DNA of 22,750 nt from JAISFI01 sp031552335 (GCA_031552335.1 JAVBMQ010000217.1:1-22750), one strand, 5' to 3'; counted from the first letter of the stretch, positions 6,206 to 14,552 are shown. Notes: a model not told the origin generated them from the sequence alone. Numbers and translations: made by a program.

Positions 6206-8242
6206 ATGGAAAATAAATACCGTTATTTCAACAGGGATATCAGTTGGCTATCTTTCAACTACAGGGTATTGCTGGAAGCCGAAGATCAATCTTTGCCTGT
6301 CTTTGAAAGGATTAAATTCCTTGCCATCCATGCCTCTAATCTGGAAGAATTTTATAAAATCCGGGTAGCAGAACACCGGGCGGCTATTTTCGGGAACAAA
6401 TTCCACTCTATGGAGACTGGATTTGAGACTACAGAAGAATTACTGATACAAATCAATCAGGAAGCCATCCGGCAACAAGATGAAGCATCCAGGATTTTCA
6501 ACCAATTACTGATTCCTGAATTGGCCAACAAAAACATTATCCTTTACAAAGATCAGCATACAGAGCCTTTTCACAGAGAGTTTATCCGCCATTTCTTTGA
6601 AGAAGAAATTTTCCCATTTCTTCAACCGGTAATGATCGCTAAGGACGAGATACGGATGTTTCTGCGGGATAACAGATTATATACATTTGTGCGTCTGATC
6701 AAAAACGGCAGATATTTCTATTCCATTATCAAAGTTCCCTATTCTAAAGTTTCCCGTTTTATTACATTACCACCATATAATGGGAATTATTATATGATGT
6801 TTGTTGAAGATATCATTGCTGCCAATCTGGAAAGCATTTTCCCCGGTTTTATGATTGATCAGAGTTTCAGCATAAAAATATCCAGAGATGCTGATATTTT
6901 CGTAGAAGAAGACAATCCTGAATTATTGGCTCAGGATATTATCAAAAAAGTAAAAAAACGGAAACTGGGCGATTTAAGTCGCTTTGTTTATGACCGCGAG
7001 ATGCCACAGGAAATATTGGATTACCTCTGTGATACTTTTGGGTTTCATGCCGATGATCTGGTTCCGGGAGGCAAACACCTGAATCTGGAGGACCTGATCA
7101 AATTGCCCAATCCTGTCGGCAGTTCGTTGACAGTTATTCCTCCTATACCTCTTAGGATCAAAGAATTGGACAATGCCCGAAGTTTCCTTTCTGCCATTTA
7201 TCATAAAGACATCCTGCTTTATTATCCTTACCAAAGCTTTGATTACTTGCTTCGGTTCCTGAAAGAAGCTGCGTTTCATCCCGAAGTGGAAGAAATCAAG
7301 CTGACTCAATACCGGGTGGCTGAAAACTCAGCAGTTATTGATAATCTGATCTTAGCCGCTAAACATGGCAAAAAAGTTACTGTATTTGTAGAACTCAAAG
7401 CCAGGTTTGATGAAGAAAACAATTGGCATACGGCAGAACTGATGAAACAGGTGGGAATTCGTATTATCTACAGTTTGCCTAAACTTAAAGTCCATGCCAA
7501 ATTGGCTCTGATAAAAAAACGCAAATTTCTAAGAAATAAAGATTTAGCATATCTCAGTACGGGAAATTTCAATGAAAAGACAGCAGAATTGTATGCTGAT
7601 ATGGGATTATTTACAGCCAATAAAGACATTACCCAGGAAATTGCCCAGGTTTTCAATTTCCTGGAACAACAGATAGAACCCAATTTCCGCCACTTACTTG
7701 TATCGCAGTTCAATATGGTACCTTCTCTCATTTCAATGATTGACAGAGAAATACAACATGTCAATGCCGGCAAAAGAGGATATATTATTCTAAAAATGAA
7801 TGGTATACAAGACGAACGAATGATCGGAGAACTCTATAAAGCCAGTGAAGCCGGAGTAGAAATCGACCTGATAATCAGAGGTGTTTGCTGTGCTATTCCC
7901 AACCAGCCATTCAGTAAGAATATCCGGATTACACGTATTGTAGATATGTTTCTGGAACATTCCCGTATCTGGTATTTTTACAATTCGGGAGAAGAACAGG
8001 TATACCTTTCCTCTGCAGATTGGTTGAAAAGGAACCTGAACAGGCGTGTAGAGGCAGCTTTCCCTTTGTTATCTGTTCAGCTGAAACAAGAAGTCATCAG
8101 TATACTGCATTTACAACTATCGGACAATGTGAAAGCATGCTGGGTTGACGAAGAATTGAGAAATGTCCGGAAAACGCAAGAAACAGATTCTGCACCTATC
8201 CGTTCCCAGAAAGAAGTGTTTGCAAAAATAGAAAACCCGTAG
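6206..8242 (+). CDS. ppk1: Polyphosphate kinase 1
   Basis: Reversibly polymerises the gamma phosphate of ATP into inorganic polyphosphate through a phosphohistidine intermediate; a peripheral or cytoplasmic tetramer linked to stress and phosphate storage. The 678 residues match the family length. N-terminal FNRDISWLSFNYRVL is followed by HASNLEEF, in which N45 falls at the same number as the ATP-binding Asn of E. coli PPK. H430 in KLKVHAKLAL is the autophosphorylated histidine (E. coli H435), and H585 in EHSRIWYF is the second catalytic histidine (E. coli H592). TQYRVA and FVELKARFDEENN from the PLD-like fold are intact. Start ATG at 6206 is the first that precedes the conserved domain. It converges with glnN with only a 38-bp gap. 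Confidence 0.97.
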   Translation: MENKYRYFNRDISWLSFNYRVLLEAEDQSLPVFERIKFLAIHASNLEEFYKIRVAEHRAAIFGNKFHSMETGFETTEELLIQINQEAIRQQDEASRIFNQLLIPELANKNIILYKDQHTEPFHREFIRHFFEEEIFPFLQPVMIAKDEIRMFLRDNRLYTFVRLIKNGRYFYSIIKVPYSKVSRFITLPPYNGNYYMMFVEDIIAANLESIFPGFMIDQSFSIKISRDADIFVEEDNPELLAQDIIKKVKKRKLGDLSRFVYDREMPQEILDYLCDTFGFHADDLVPGGKHLNLEDLIKLPNPVGSSLTVIPPIPLRIKELDNARSFLSAIYHKDILLYYPYQSFDYLLRFLKEAAFHPEVEEIKLTQYRVAENSAVIDNLILAAKHGKKVTVFVELKARFDEENNWHTAELMKQVGIRIIYSLPKLKVHAKLALIKKRKFLRNKDLAYLSTGNFNEKTAELYADMGLFTANKDITQEIAQVFNFLEQQIEPNFRHLLVSQFNMVPSLISMIDREIQHVNAGKRGYIILKMNGIQDERMIGELYKASEAGVEIDLIIRGVCCAIPNQPFSKNIRITRIVDMFLEHSRIWYFYNSGEEQVYLSSADWLKRNLNRRVEAAFPLLSVQLKQEVISILHLQLSDNVKACWVDEELRNVRKTQETDSAPIRSQKEVFAKIENP

Positions 8243-8262
8243 GGCTGGTTTGCCCTTACAGG
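8237..8262. terminator. Weak hairpin between the convergent ppk1 and glnN stops
   Basis: GGGC at 8242-8245 and GCCC at 8252-8255 form a short stem that begins at the ppk1 stop codon. It resembles a decayed copy of the GC-rich hairpin at 22445-22463 (shared CGTAGGG and TGCCC). There is no good T-run on either strand, so a terminator role is only possible. Confidence 0.3.
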
Positions 8263-8280
8263 TATCATACGATTATTTCA

Positions 8281-10467
8281 TTACCTCACAAACATCAACT
8301 CCCTGTATTTAGGCAAAGGCCACATCTCATTATCAACAATCAACTCCAATTCATCGATATGATTACGGATATCATCTAAAAACGGCAATACGGTATCGTG
8401 ATAAGCAACTGCTTTTTCCCGTCCGTCTTCAATGCGATTAGCTACCTTACGGGCTTCCGTCATAAAGGCCACTTTAGATCTCACGGCCGACAAGTGATGC
8501 TTCATTTCCTTAATAAGAGACTCTATTTCACAAATATCATCTTCCGAAGCATCTGTAAACAATTTCTTATACTCCAATGCATTTTCTATCAACAATGTCT
8601 GGTAACGGATCCCTACCGGAATGATATGATTCATTGCCAAATCACCCAATACACGGGATTCTATCTGTATTTTTTTTGTATAAATCTCCCATTTCACTTC
8701 ATTACGGGCATGCAACTCCACCTCTGTAAAGATATTTGTATCCCGGAACATTTTTACAGATTGAGGAGTAGTATAAGCATCATAAATAACGGGAACGGAT
8801 GTTTCACAATCCAAACCACGATGTTCCGCTTCTTTTCTCCACTCATCACTATAACCATTACCATCAAATCGGATGGGTTTGGATTCCCTGATATAAGAAC
8901 GCATCACATCAAAAAGAGCCTCTTCTTTTGACTTTCCGGAAGCAATTAAAGTATCTACCTCTTTTTTGAAATCCCGCAACTGAGAAGCAATCGCTCCATT
9001 CAGAGCGATCATAGCAGAAGCACAATTTGCAGAAGAACCTACGGCACGGAATTCAAAACGATTACCGGTAAATGCAAAAGGAGAGGTACGGTTCCTATCG
9101 GTATTATCGATCAATAATTCCGGAATTTGTCCTACACCCAGCCGCATTTTTTTCTTATCATCAGAAATCACAGCTTCTTTCATGGAACTATCTTCAAATA
9201 TATCTAAAATTCCACTGATCTGTGTTCCCAAAAATGTAGAAATAATTGCCGGAGGAGCTTCATTTGCACCCAGACGATGTTCATTGGTCGCTGTAGAAAT
9301 ACTTGCTTTCAATAAAGCATTGTGTTTATAGACCGCCATCAGGATATTCGTGATAAAACAGATAAATTGCAGGTTTTCTGTCTGATCCTTTCCCGGAGAA
9401 AGCAGATTAGTACCCTGTTCCGTTCCAAGCGACCAGTTACAATGCTTGCCCGAACCATTTACTCCTTTGAAAGGTTTTTCATGCAGTAACACACGGAATT
9501 TATGTCTGCGCGCCACCTTTTTCATGACCGACATCAACAATAAATTATGGTCGACAGCCAGGTTAGCTTCTTCATAGATAGGCGCCAACTCAAACTGATT
9601 GGGAGCTACCTCATTATGTCTTGTTTTTACAGGAATTCCGAGGCGATAACACTCATGCTCCAAGTCCTTCATATATGACTGCACCCGGGGAGGAATTGCT
9701 CCGAAATAGTGATCTTCCAACTGTTGGTTTTTGGCAGACTCATGCCCCATCAATGTCCGCTTGGTCAGAGATAAATCCGGACGAGCCTGATATAAAGCAT
9801 CATCTACTAAAAAATATTCCTGTTCCCAGCCCAGGTAATTAATTACCTTCTCTACATTTTCGTTAAAATATTTACAAACAGCTGTTGCAGCCTTATTAAC
9901 GGCAAAAATAGACCTTAACAGAGGGGTTTTGTAGTCTAAAGCCTCTCCTGTATAAGAAATAAATACGGTAGGAATACATAATGTCTTATCAACAATAAAC
10001 GCAGGAGATGAAGGATCCCAGGCAGAATATCCCCTGGCTTCAAATGTATTGCGCAAACCGCCACTCGGAAAACTGGAAGCATCCGGTTCCTGTTGTGCAA
10101 GCAATTTCCCACTTAGTTCTTCTATCAACCCTCCATTTCCATCAAATTCAATAAAAGCATCATGCTTTTCGGCAGTACCGTCAGTCAGCGGATGAAACCA
10201 ATGCGTATAATGTGTGGCTCCTTTTTCCATTGCCCACATCCGTAATCCGGCAGCCACATGTTCTGCCACCGAACGATCCAATGTAGTTCCTTTATCTATC
10301 GCATCGCTAATCAAATGGAAAGTTTCTTTGGAGAGGTGTTTTCTCATGGCTTGTCGGTTGAAGACATCCATTCCAAAATAATCGGAAGTTTTCCCTTCCA
10401 CTGAAACCGGTTCCACAGGCACCCTGTTAAGGGCTCGTTCTACTGCATTGAAACGTAAATTTGACAT
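8281..10467 (-). CDS. glnN: Type III glutamine synthetase (GSIII)
   Basis: Makes glutamine from glutamate, ammonia and ATP. The 728 residues are the size of GSIII (about 700-730), much longer than GSI or GSII, and this is the class known from Bacteroides fragilis. Visible family motifs: GWEQEYF (about 213-219), HNEVAPNQFELAP (284-296), FKGVNGSGKHCNWSLGT (about 333-349), NEHRLGANEAPPAI (395-408) and NRTSPFAFTGNRFEFR (459-474). The N-terminal GSIII segment (about 1-150) and the C-terminal helical extension are both present, and no frameshift is seen. It starts with the ATG at 10467, about 26 bp from a TACATTTG element on the minus strand. It diverges from the ECF sigma gene across a shared palindrome. 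No glnB or nitrogen regulator is nearby. Confidence 0.97.
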   Translation of the reverse strand: MSNLRFNAVERALNRVPVEPVSVEGKTSDYFGMDVFNRQAMRKHLSKETFHLISDAIDKGTTLDRSVAEHVAAGLRMWAMEKGATHYTHWFHPLTDGTAEKHDAFIEFDGNGGLIEELSGKLLAQQEPDASSFPSGGLRNTFEARGYSAWDPSSPAFIVDKTLCIPTVFISYTGEALDYKTPLLRSIFAVNKAATAVCKYFNENVEKVINYLGWEQEYFLVDDALYQARPDLSLTKRTLMGHESAKNQQLEDHYFGAIPPRVQSYMKDLEHECYRLGIPVKTRHNEVAPNQFELAPIYEEANLAVDHNLLLMSVMKKVARRHKFRVLLHEKPFKGVNGSGKHCNWSLGTEQGTNLLSPGKDQTENLQFICFITNILMAVYKHNALLKASISTATNEHRLGANEAPPAIISTFLGTQISGILDIFEDSSMKEAVISDDKKKMRLGVGQIPELLIDNTDRNRTSPFAFTGNRFEFRAVGSSANCASAMIALNGAIASQLRDFKKEVDTLIASGKSKEEALFDVMRSYIRESKPIRFDGNGYSDEWRKEAEHRGLDCETSVPVIYDAYTTPQSVKMFRDTNIFTEVELHARNEVKWEIYTKKIQIESRVLGDLAMNHIIPVGIRYQTLLIENALEYKKLFTDASEDDICEIESLIKEMKHHLSAVRSKVAFMTEARKVANRIEDGREKAVAYHDTVLPFLDDIRNHIDELELIVDNEMWPLPKYRELMFVR

Positions 10468-10492
10468 TGTTTCTCTTTTTTATTTTAAGATG

Positions 10493-10520
10493 CAAATGTA
10501 GGATTTTTTTCCTACATTTG
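10493..10520. promoter_or_regulatory. Palindrome holding divergent -7 elements of glnN and the ECF sigma gene
   Basis: CAAATGTAGGA (10493-10503) and TCCTACATTTG (10510-10520) form a perfect 11-bp inverted repeat around six T. Each arm contains TACATTTG, an exact TAnnTTTG: on the plus strand at 10513-10520 for the sigma gene and on the minus strand at 10500-10493 for glnN. A minus-strand TTTG at 10527-10524 lies 23 bp from its -7, longer than usual; no plus-strand -33 is clear. The two promoters therefore overlap back to back. Confidence 0.6.
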
Positions 10521-10543
10521 CCGCAAATTATTTGACAAAAAAG

Positions 10544-11089
10544 ATGTATAAAGAAGATGAAATTGTCAAGCTACTCCGGGATCCTATAAGCCAGAAAAGG
10601 GCTTTTGGAGAGGTGGTATCCCATTATAGCGAAAAAATTTACTGGCAAATCCGTAAAATGGTACTGGACCACGACGATGCGAATGACCTCGTTCAAAATA
10701 CCTTTATCAAAGCCTGGACGAGTATCAACTTTTTCCGCGGAGATGCCAAATTATCTACCTGGCTATACCGTATTGCCGTTAATGAATGTATCACTTTTCT
10801 GAATATACAAAGGCAGAAAAATAACATATCTATTGATGATGCCGATGTTTTTCTGTTGAACAAACTGGAAGGGGATGACTATTTTGACGGAGACGAGGCG
10901 CAATATAAACTTCAGCAGGCAATCCTCTCTTTACCGGAGAAGCAACGCCTGGTTTTTAACATGCGGTACTATGATGAATTGAGTTATGAAGAAATATCGG
11001 ATATCCTCGGAACATCCGTAGGAGCGTTGAAAGCATCTTACCACCATGCGGCAAAAAAAATAGAAAACTTTTTAACAATTGAGCATTAA
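10544..11089 (+). CDS. ECF-type RNA polymerase sigma-70 factor
   Basis: A group 4 sigma factor expected to direct RNA polymerase to a small regulon. Region 2 is seen as DLVQNTFIKAWTSINFFRGD followed by STWLYRIAVNECITFL, and region 4 as LPEKQRLVFNMRYYDELSYE and the recognition helix around ISDILGTSVGALKAS. There is no region 1.1 or 3, which defines the ECF class. I start it at ATG 10544 (181 residues); a TTG at 10532 would add MTKK-like residues and is less likely. A TACATTTG element ends 23 bp before this ATG. The gene is followed 47 bp later by a one-TM protein and then a Spy/CpxP-like gene, which suggests a membrane-stress regulator held by an anti-sigma factor. Confidence 0.93.
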   Translation: MYKEDEIVKLLRDPISQKRAFGEVVSHYSEKIYWQIRKMVLDHDDANDLVQNTFIKAWTSINFFRGDAKLSTWLYRIAVNECITFLNIQRQKNNISIDDADVFLLNKLEGDDYFDGDEAQYKLQQAILSLPEKQRLVFNMRYYDELSYEEISDILGTSVGALKASYHHAAKKIENFLTIEH

Positions 11090-11136
11090 ACCTTTGATAT
11101 TAAATATAGTCTAATGAACCGTAAAGTAAACAAGCC

Positions 11137-11520
11137 ATGAATAAAAGATATGATAAAATAGAAGAAGCCGGCAAAAAAAGTCCGTTCAAAGTTCCGGAAG
11201 GATATTTTGAAGGATTGACGGATCAAATCATGGACCGTTTGTCGGAAGTTGAAGTGGAACAGCCTAAGATTCCATCCGCTTGGGATCGGATGAAGCCTTG
11301 GATATATATGGCAGCTATGTTCGTCGGTATTGCACTGATTTTCAAAATGTTTAACGGAGATTCCAACCAAACAGACAAACTAACTGTTTCTAATAATATC
11401 CAACAAAAATTACCAGTTTCTTTCAATGAAAGAGAAATAGACGAAGATGTATATGACTACCTGGAAAGTGAAGCCATCCGAAGCAATTACAGGGAAGCGG
11501 TTTTTATTGGGGAATACTGA
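11137..11520 (+). CDS. Single-pass membrane protein, putative anti-sigma factor
   Basis: No named family is certain. The 127-residue protein has a cytoplasmic-type N-terminus of about 52 residues with FKVPEGYFEGLTDQIMDRL (about 17-35), one transmembrane segment at about 53-70 (PWIYMAAMFVGIALIF), and an acidic C-terminal tail that would face the periplasm. The 'PFKVPEGYFE..T..IM..L' opening is common in Bacteroidota proteins encoded right after ECF sigma genes. Position, topology and the CpxP-like gene downstream support an anti-sigma role, but there is no zinc-binding ZAS motif or FecR domain. An accessory membrane protein is the alternative. It is separated from the next gene by a heptamer repeat. 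Confidence 0.75.
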   Translation: MNKRYDKIEEAGKKSPFKVPEGYFEGLTDQIMDRLSEVEVEQPKIPSAWDRMKPWIYMAAMFVGIALIFKMFNGDSNQTDKLTVSNNIQQKLPVSFNEREIDEDVYDYLESEAIRSNYREAVFIGEY

Positions 11521-11525
11521 GAAAA

Positions 11526-11564
11526 ATTACGAATTACGAATTACGAATTACGAATTACGAATTA
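11526..11564. repeat. Tandem heptamer (ATTACGA) x 5.6
   Basis: Five exact head-to-tail copies of ATTACGA run from 11526 to 11560, then a partial ATTA. They sit in the 79-bp gap between the putative anti-sigma gene and the CpxP-like gene, 36 bp before its ATG. The same heptamer family recurs at 16288-16380. Copy number in such arrays can vary between strains. Confidence 0.95.
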
Positions 11565-11599
11565 AAAAATAAAAATTAGAATTTATAATATTTGGAGTT

Positions 11600-12100
11600 A
11601 TGAAGAGGAAGATTTTAATTAGTTTACTGATGTGTTTCAGCATAGTAAGCATTTTATCTGCACAGGATAATCAAAAAGAAAATAAACGGAAAGCGGATTT
11701 TGAGAAATTCAGAGCGCAAAGAGTGGCATTCATTACAGAAAGGGTACAGTTTACACCAGAAGAAGCTGAAGCTTTTTGGCCTTTATGTAATGAATTACAG
11801 GAAAAGAAGTTTCAACTAAACAAACCGTTGAGAGATGAAAGGCGTGCACAAAGGAATTCTAAACAAGAACTGACTGATGCCGATTATCTGAAAATTATCG
11901 ACACAAATGCCGATATCAAAATCAAAGAAGCCGAGTTGGATAAAGAATATCTGGAAAAATTTAAGAAGATTCTATCTCCGAAGAAGATATTTAAATATCA
12001 ACGGGCGGAAGAAGAGTTTATGAGACAGTTGTTTGCTCCGGGAGGAGAAAGGGGTGACCGGCAAGCAAAAAGTCCGAGAAACAATAACAACAGTAAATAA
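11600..12100 (+). CDS. Spy/CpxP-like periplasmic protein
   Basis: A small exported helical protein of 166 residues. Signal peptide MKRKILISLLMCFSIVSILS with a likely cut before AQ or QD is followed by highly charged helices: RAQRVAFITERVQFTPEEAE (about 39-58), FWPLCNELQEKK, and a region around EYLEKFKKILSPKKIFKYQR (about 114-133), ending in a polar N-rich tail. The 'TPEEAEAFWPL' and 'LSPKKIFKY' pattern resembles periplasmic sensors or chaperones of the Spy/CpxP/ZraP type, although a clear LTxxQ motif is not seen. As third gene after an ECF sigma factor and a one-TM protein, it probably senses envelope state or is the module's output. A terminator follows 24 bp after the stop. Confidence 0.75.
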   Translation: MKRKILISLLMCFSIVSILSAQDNQKENKRKADFEKFRAQRVAFITERVQFTPEEAEAFWPLCNELQEKKFQLNKPLRDERRAQRNSKQELTDADYLKIIDTNADIKIKEAELDKEYLEKFKKILSPKKIFKYQRAEEEFMRQLFAPGGERGDRQAKSPRNNNNSK

Positions 12101-12124
12101 TTTTTACTCAAAATATGCAAGAGA

Positions 12125-12148
12125 GGATGCTGATTGGCATCCTTTTTT
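12125..12148 (+). terminator. Rho-independent terminator after the sigma operon
   Basis: GGATGC (12125-12130), loop TGATTG, GCATCC (12137-12142), then six T (12143-12148). An outer A-T pair extends the stem to seven. It stands 24 bp after the stop of the CpxP-like gene. Confidence 0.88.
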
Positions 12149-12150
12149 AT

Positions 12151-12306
12151 TCACATTTTATAACGAAAAGAAATATGGGAAGAAGCCCCTATAAACAAAT
12201 CATTAAATGCCAGCAAACGTTGTCCGTCATTTAATTTCGCTTCTGCAAACATCATGGTTTTAGAGTGAAATTGCCCGGAAACTAAGAATTTTTCTGATAG
12301 AATCTG
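12151..12306 (-). pseudogene. C-terminal remnant of a probable NAD kinase-like (COG3199-type) gene
   Basis: On the minus strand 51 codons are open between a TAA (12309-12307) and a TGA (12153-12151). The peptide includes FLVSGQFHSKTMMFAEAKL and LAFNDLFIGASSHISFRY. The last pattern, NDxFIGxxSHxSxRY, recalls the C-terminal part of ATP-NAD/polyphosphate kinase-like proteins. There is no start consistent with a full gene. Just upstream another frame reads MKENDEICRIFVNNRFYQKN and runs into stop near an A5 tract (around 12290), as if a frameshift split a longer frame. I see no other part of the kinase. It could instead be a small real ORF starting at the ATG about 12252. Family recognition is from memory and moderate. 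Confidence 0.42.
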
Positions 12307-12395
12307 TTATTTACAAAGATCCTGCAAATTTCATCATTTTCTTTCATTAATAGGCGAAACTTACAGGATCTTTTTAATACTCTCAGGAAATTTTC

Positions 12396-14552
12396 TTATT
12401 CAGCTTCCTGTTGTGCTTCATATTCTTTCAACAACTTATCCTGGACATCAGCAGGTACAAGTTCGTAAGAAGAAAATTTCATTGTAAAAGAGGCCCGGCC
12501 TCCGGTAAGCGAACTCAATGAAGTGGAATAAGTAGACATTTCTTTCAAAGGCACTTTAGCGACCAGTTTTTCATAACCCTTTTCACTGCTCATACCCATG
12601 ATCATCGCACGACGGCCTTGTAAATCGCCCATCACATCGCCCATATAATTGGCAGGAAGGGAAACTTCCACATCGTAAATCGGTTCAAGGATTTTCGGAC
12701 CGGCTTGTTTGAAAGCAGTACTGAATGCATTTCGTCCGGCCAGCATAAATGAAATTTCATTGGAATCTACCGGGTGCATTTTTCCATCATATACGATTAC
12801 ACGTACGTCACGAGCATAAGAACCGGTCAACGGACCTTGTTCCAAACGACCCATAATACCCTTCAGGATAGCAGGAAGGAAACGGGCATCAATGGCGCCA
12901 CCCACGATACTGTTCACAAAAACGAGTTTACCACCCCAGTCTAATTTAACCTCCTGGACATCGCGCGACTGCACTTTGAATTCCTGTCCGTTGAACCTGT
13001 AAATTTCCGGCATAGGCATTCCTTCAGAAAAAGGCTCTACAATCAAATGAACCTCTCCAAACTGGCCTGCACCACCAGATTGTTTTTTGTGACGATAATC
13101 AGCACGGGCACTCTTGGTAATTGTTTCCCTATATGGAATTTTCGGCTCAATATACTCAATCAGTAGTTTATCGTTATTTTCAATTCTCCATTTCAGGGTT
13201 TTCAAGTGGAATTCTCCTTGTCCGGAAACAATCGTTTGCTTCAATTCTTTGGACTGCTCTACTACCCAGGTAGGATCTTCCGCACGCATACGTGTCAGGA
13301 TTTCACTCAACTTTTCCGCATCAGCCTCATTAACAGGCTTGATAGCGCGACGAAATTTTGAATTCGGATATTTAATAAAGTCAAATTTATGCTCAACGCC
13401 TTTTCCATTAAGGGTATTGCCGGTATTCACGTCTTTCAGTTTCACGGTAGCGCCTATATCCCCTGCTACCAATTCAGTAACATCGCTACGATTTTGACCG
13501 GCAACAACAAACAATTGAGCCACACGCTCCTTAGATCCCCTGTCGGCATTTATCAAATCATCTCCTTCTTTTATTTTTCCAGACATGACTTTGAAATAAG
13601 AAACTCTTCCTATATGCGGTTCCACTGTCGTTTTAAAGAAGAAGACACTGGTAGGTTTATTAGCATCGGGAGCCACTTCATTTCCTTCCGAGTCTTGATA
13701 AGGAGGCATATCACTTACATTAGGCACCACATTTCCAAGAAATTCCATGGTACGGCGCACACACATATCACGGCCTGCACACACACAGAAAACGGGGAAC
13801 ATACCTCTGGATATCAACCCCTTGCGGATTCCTTCCCGCATTTCATCTTCTGTAAGGCTACCCTGGTCGAAAAATTTCTCCATCAGACTCTCATCATTTT
13901 CGGCAGCAGCTTCTACCAATGCCTGATGTAATACTTCTGCTTTTTCTTTTTCCGAATCGGGAATTTCCAATACATCAGGAACACCACCTTCCGGTTTCCA
14001 CTGATACATCTTCATCTTTAATACGTCTATCACAGCATTGAAAGAAGGGCCACAAGTAAGAGGATATTGGATCGGAATCACACGTCCGCCATAAGTATCT
14101 TTCAATTGTCCCAATACATTCTCAAAATCACACTTTTCATGATCCAACTGGTTGACAATAAAAATAACCGGTTTATTGAGTTTTTCCGTATACCTGAACA
14201 TATTGATGGTACCTACTTCCACACCATACTGCCCATTGATCACCATCAAAGCAGTATCTGTTACATTCAAAGCAGCGACAGCACCTCCTACAAAGTCGTC
14301 CGAACCCGGACAATCAATGAAATTCAGCTTACGATTCATCCATTCCACACTAAAAACAGTGGAAAAAACCGAATAACCATACTCTTTTTCAACCGGGAAG
14401 TAATCACAAACCGTATTCTTTGCGTCTACAGTTCCTCTACGTTTTATAACTCCACTCTCGAAAAGCATAGCTTCAGCGAGAGTGGTTTTCCCAGAGCCAG
14501 AACTACCGATAATAGCGATGTTCTTGATTTCATTAGCTTGATAAACTTTCAT
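12396..14552 (-). CDS. EF-G2-type elongation factor G paralogue with altered GTPase centre
   Basis: A translational GTPase-family protein of 718 residues with the EF-G domain order: G domain (about 10-280), domain II, III, IV and V. The P-loop GSSGSGKT (16-23) is present. Switch II reads DCPGSDDF (80-87) in place of canonical DTPGHVDF, so the catalytic His is Ser84. Switch I lacks RGITI (YGYSV at 58-62), and the G4 motif is NQLD (134-137) instead of NKxD. Bacteroides carries an EF-G paralogue, EF-G2, reported to translocate without GTP hydrolysis and to help gut colonisation; this protein fits that type. It is not in a str operon (no rpsL, rpsG or tuf nearby), so the canonical fusA must lie elsewhere. 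It diverges from hemW. Confidence 0.88.
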   Translation of the reverse strand: MKVYQANEIKNIAIIGSSGSGKTTLAEAMLFESGVIKRRGTVDAKNTVCDYFPVEKEYGYSVFSTVFSVEWMNRKLNFIDCPGSDDFVGGAVAALNVTDTALMVINGQYGVEVGTINMFRYTEKLNKPVIFIVNQLDHEKCDFENVLGQLKDTYGGRVIPIQYPLTCGPSFNAVIDVLKMKMYQWKPEGGVPDVLEIPDSEKEKAEVLHQALVEAAAENDESLMEKFFDQGSLTEDEMREGIRKGLISRGMFPVFCVCAGRDMCVRRTMEFLGNVVPNVSDMPPYQDSEGNEVAPDANKPTSVFFFKTTVEPHIGRVSYFKVMSGKIKEGDDLINADRGSKERVAQLFVVAGQNRSDVTELVAGDIGATVKLKDVNTGNTLNGKGVEHKFDFIKYPNSKFRRAIKPVNEADAEKLSEILTRMRAEDPTWVVEQSKELKQTIVSGQGEFHLKTLKWRIENNDKLLIEYIEPKIPYRETITKSARADYRHKKQSGGAGQFGEVHLIVEPFSEGMPMPEIYRFNGQEFKVQSRDVQEVKLDWGGKLVFVNSIVGGAIDARFLPAILKGIMGRLEQGPLTGSYARDVRVIVYDGKMHPVDSNEISFMLAGRNAFSTAFKQAGPKILEPIYDVEVSLPANYMGDVMGDLQGRRAMIMGMSSEKGYEKLVAKVPLKEMSTYSTSLSSLTGGRASFTMKFSSYELVPADVQDKLLKEYEAQQEAE

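Noticed and set aside
8398..8931. 177-codon plus-strand ORF inside glnN
   Set aside because: It is antisense to a well-conserved GSIII gene and has a composition typical of reverse-strand shadows.
11526..11564. CRISPR-like array
   Set aside because: Units are 7 bp with no spacers; it is a simple tandem repeat.
13389..13931. 180-codon plus-strand ORF inside the EF-G2 gene
   Set aside because: Antisense shadow; no start context or recognised domain.
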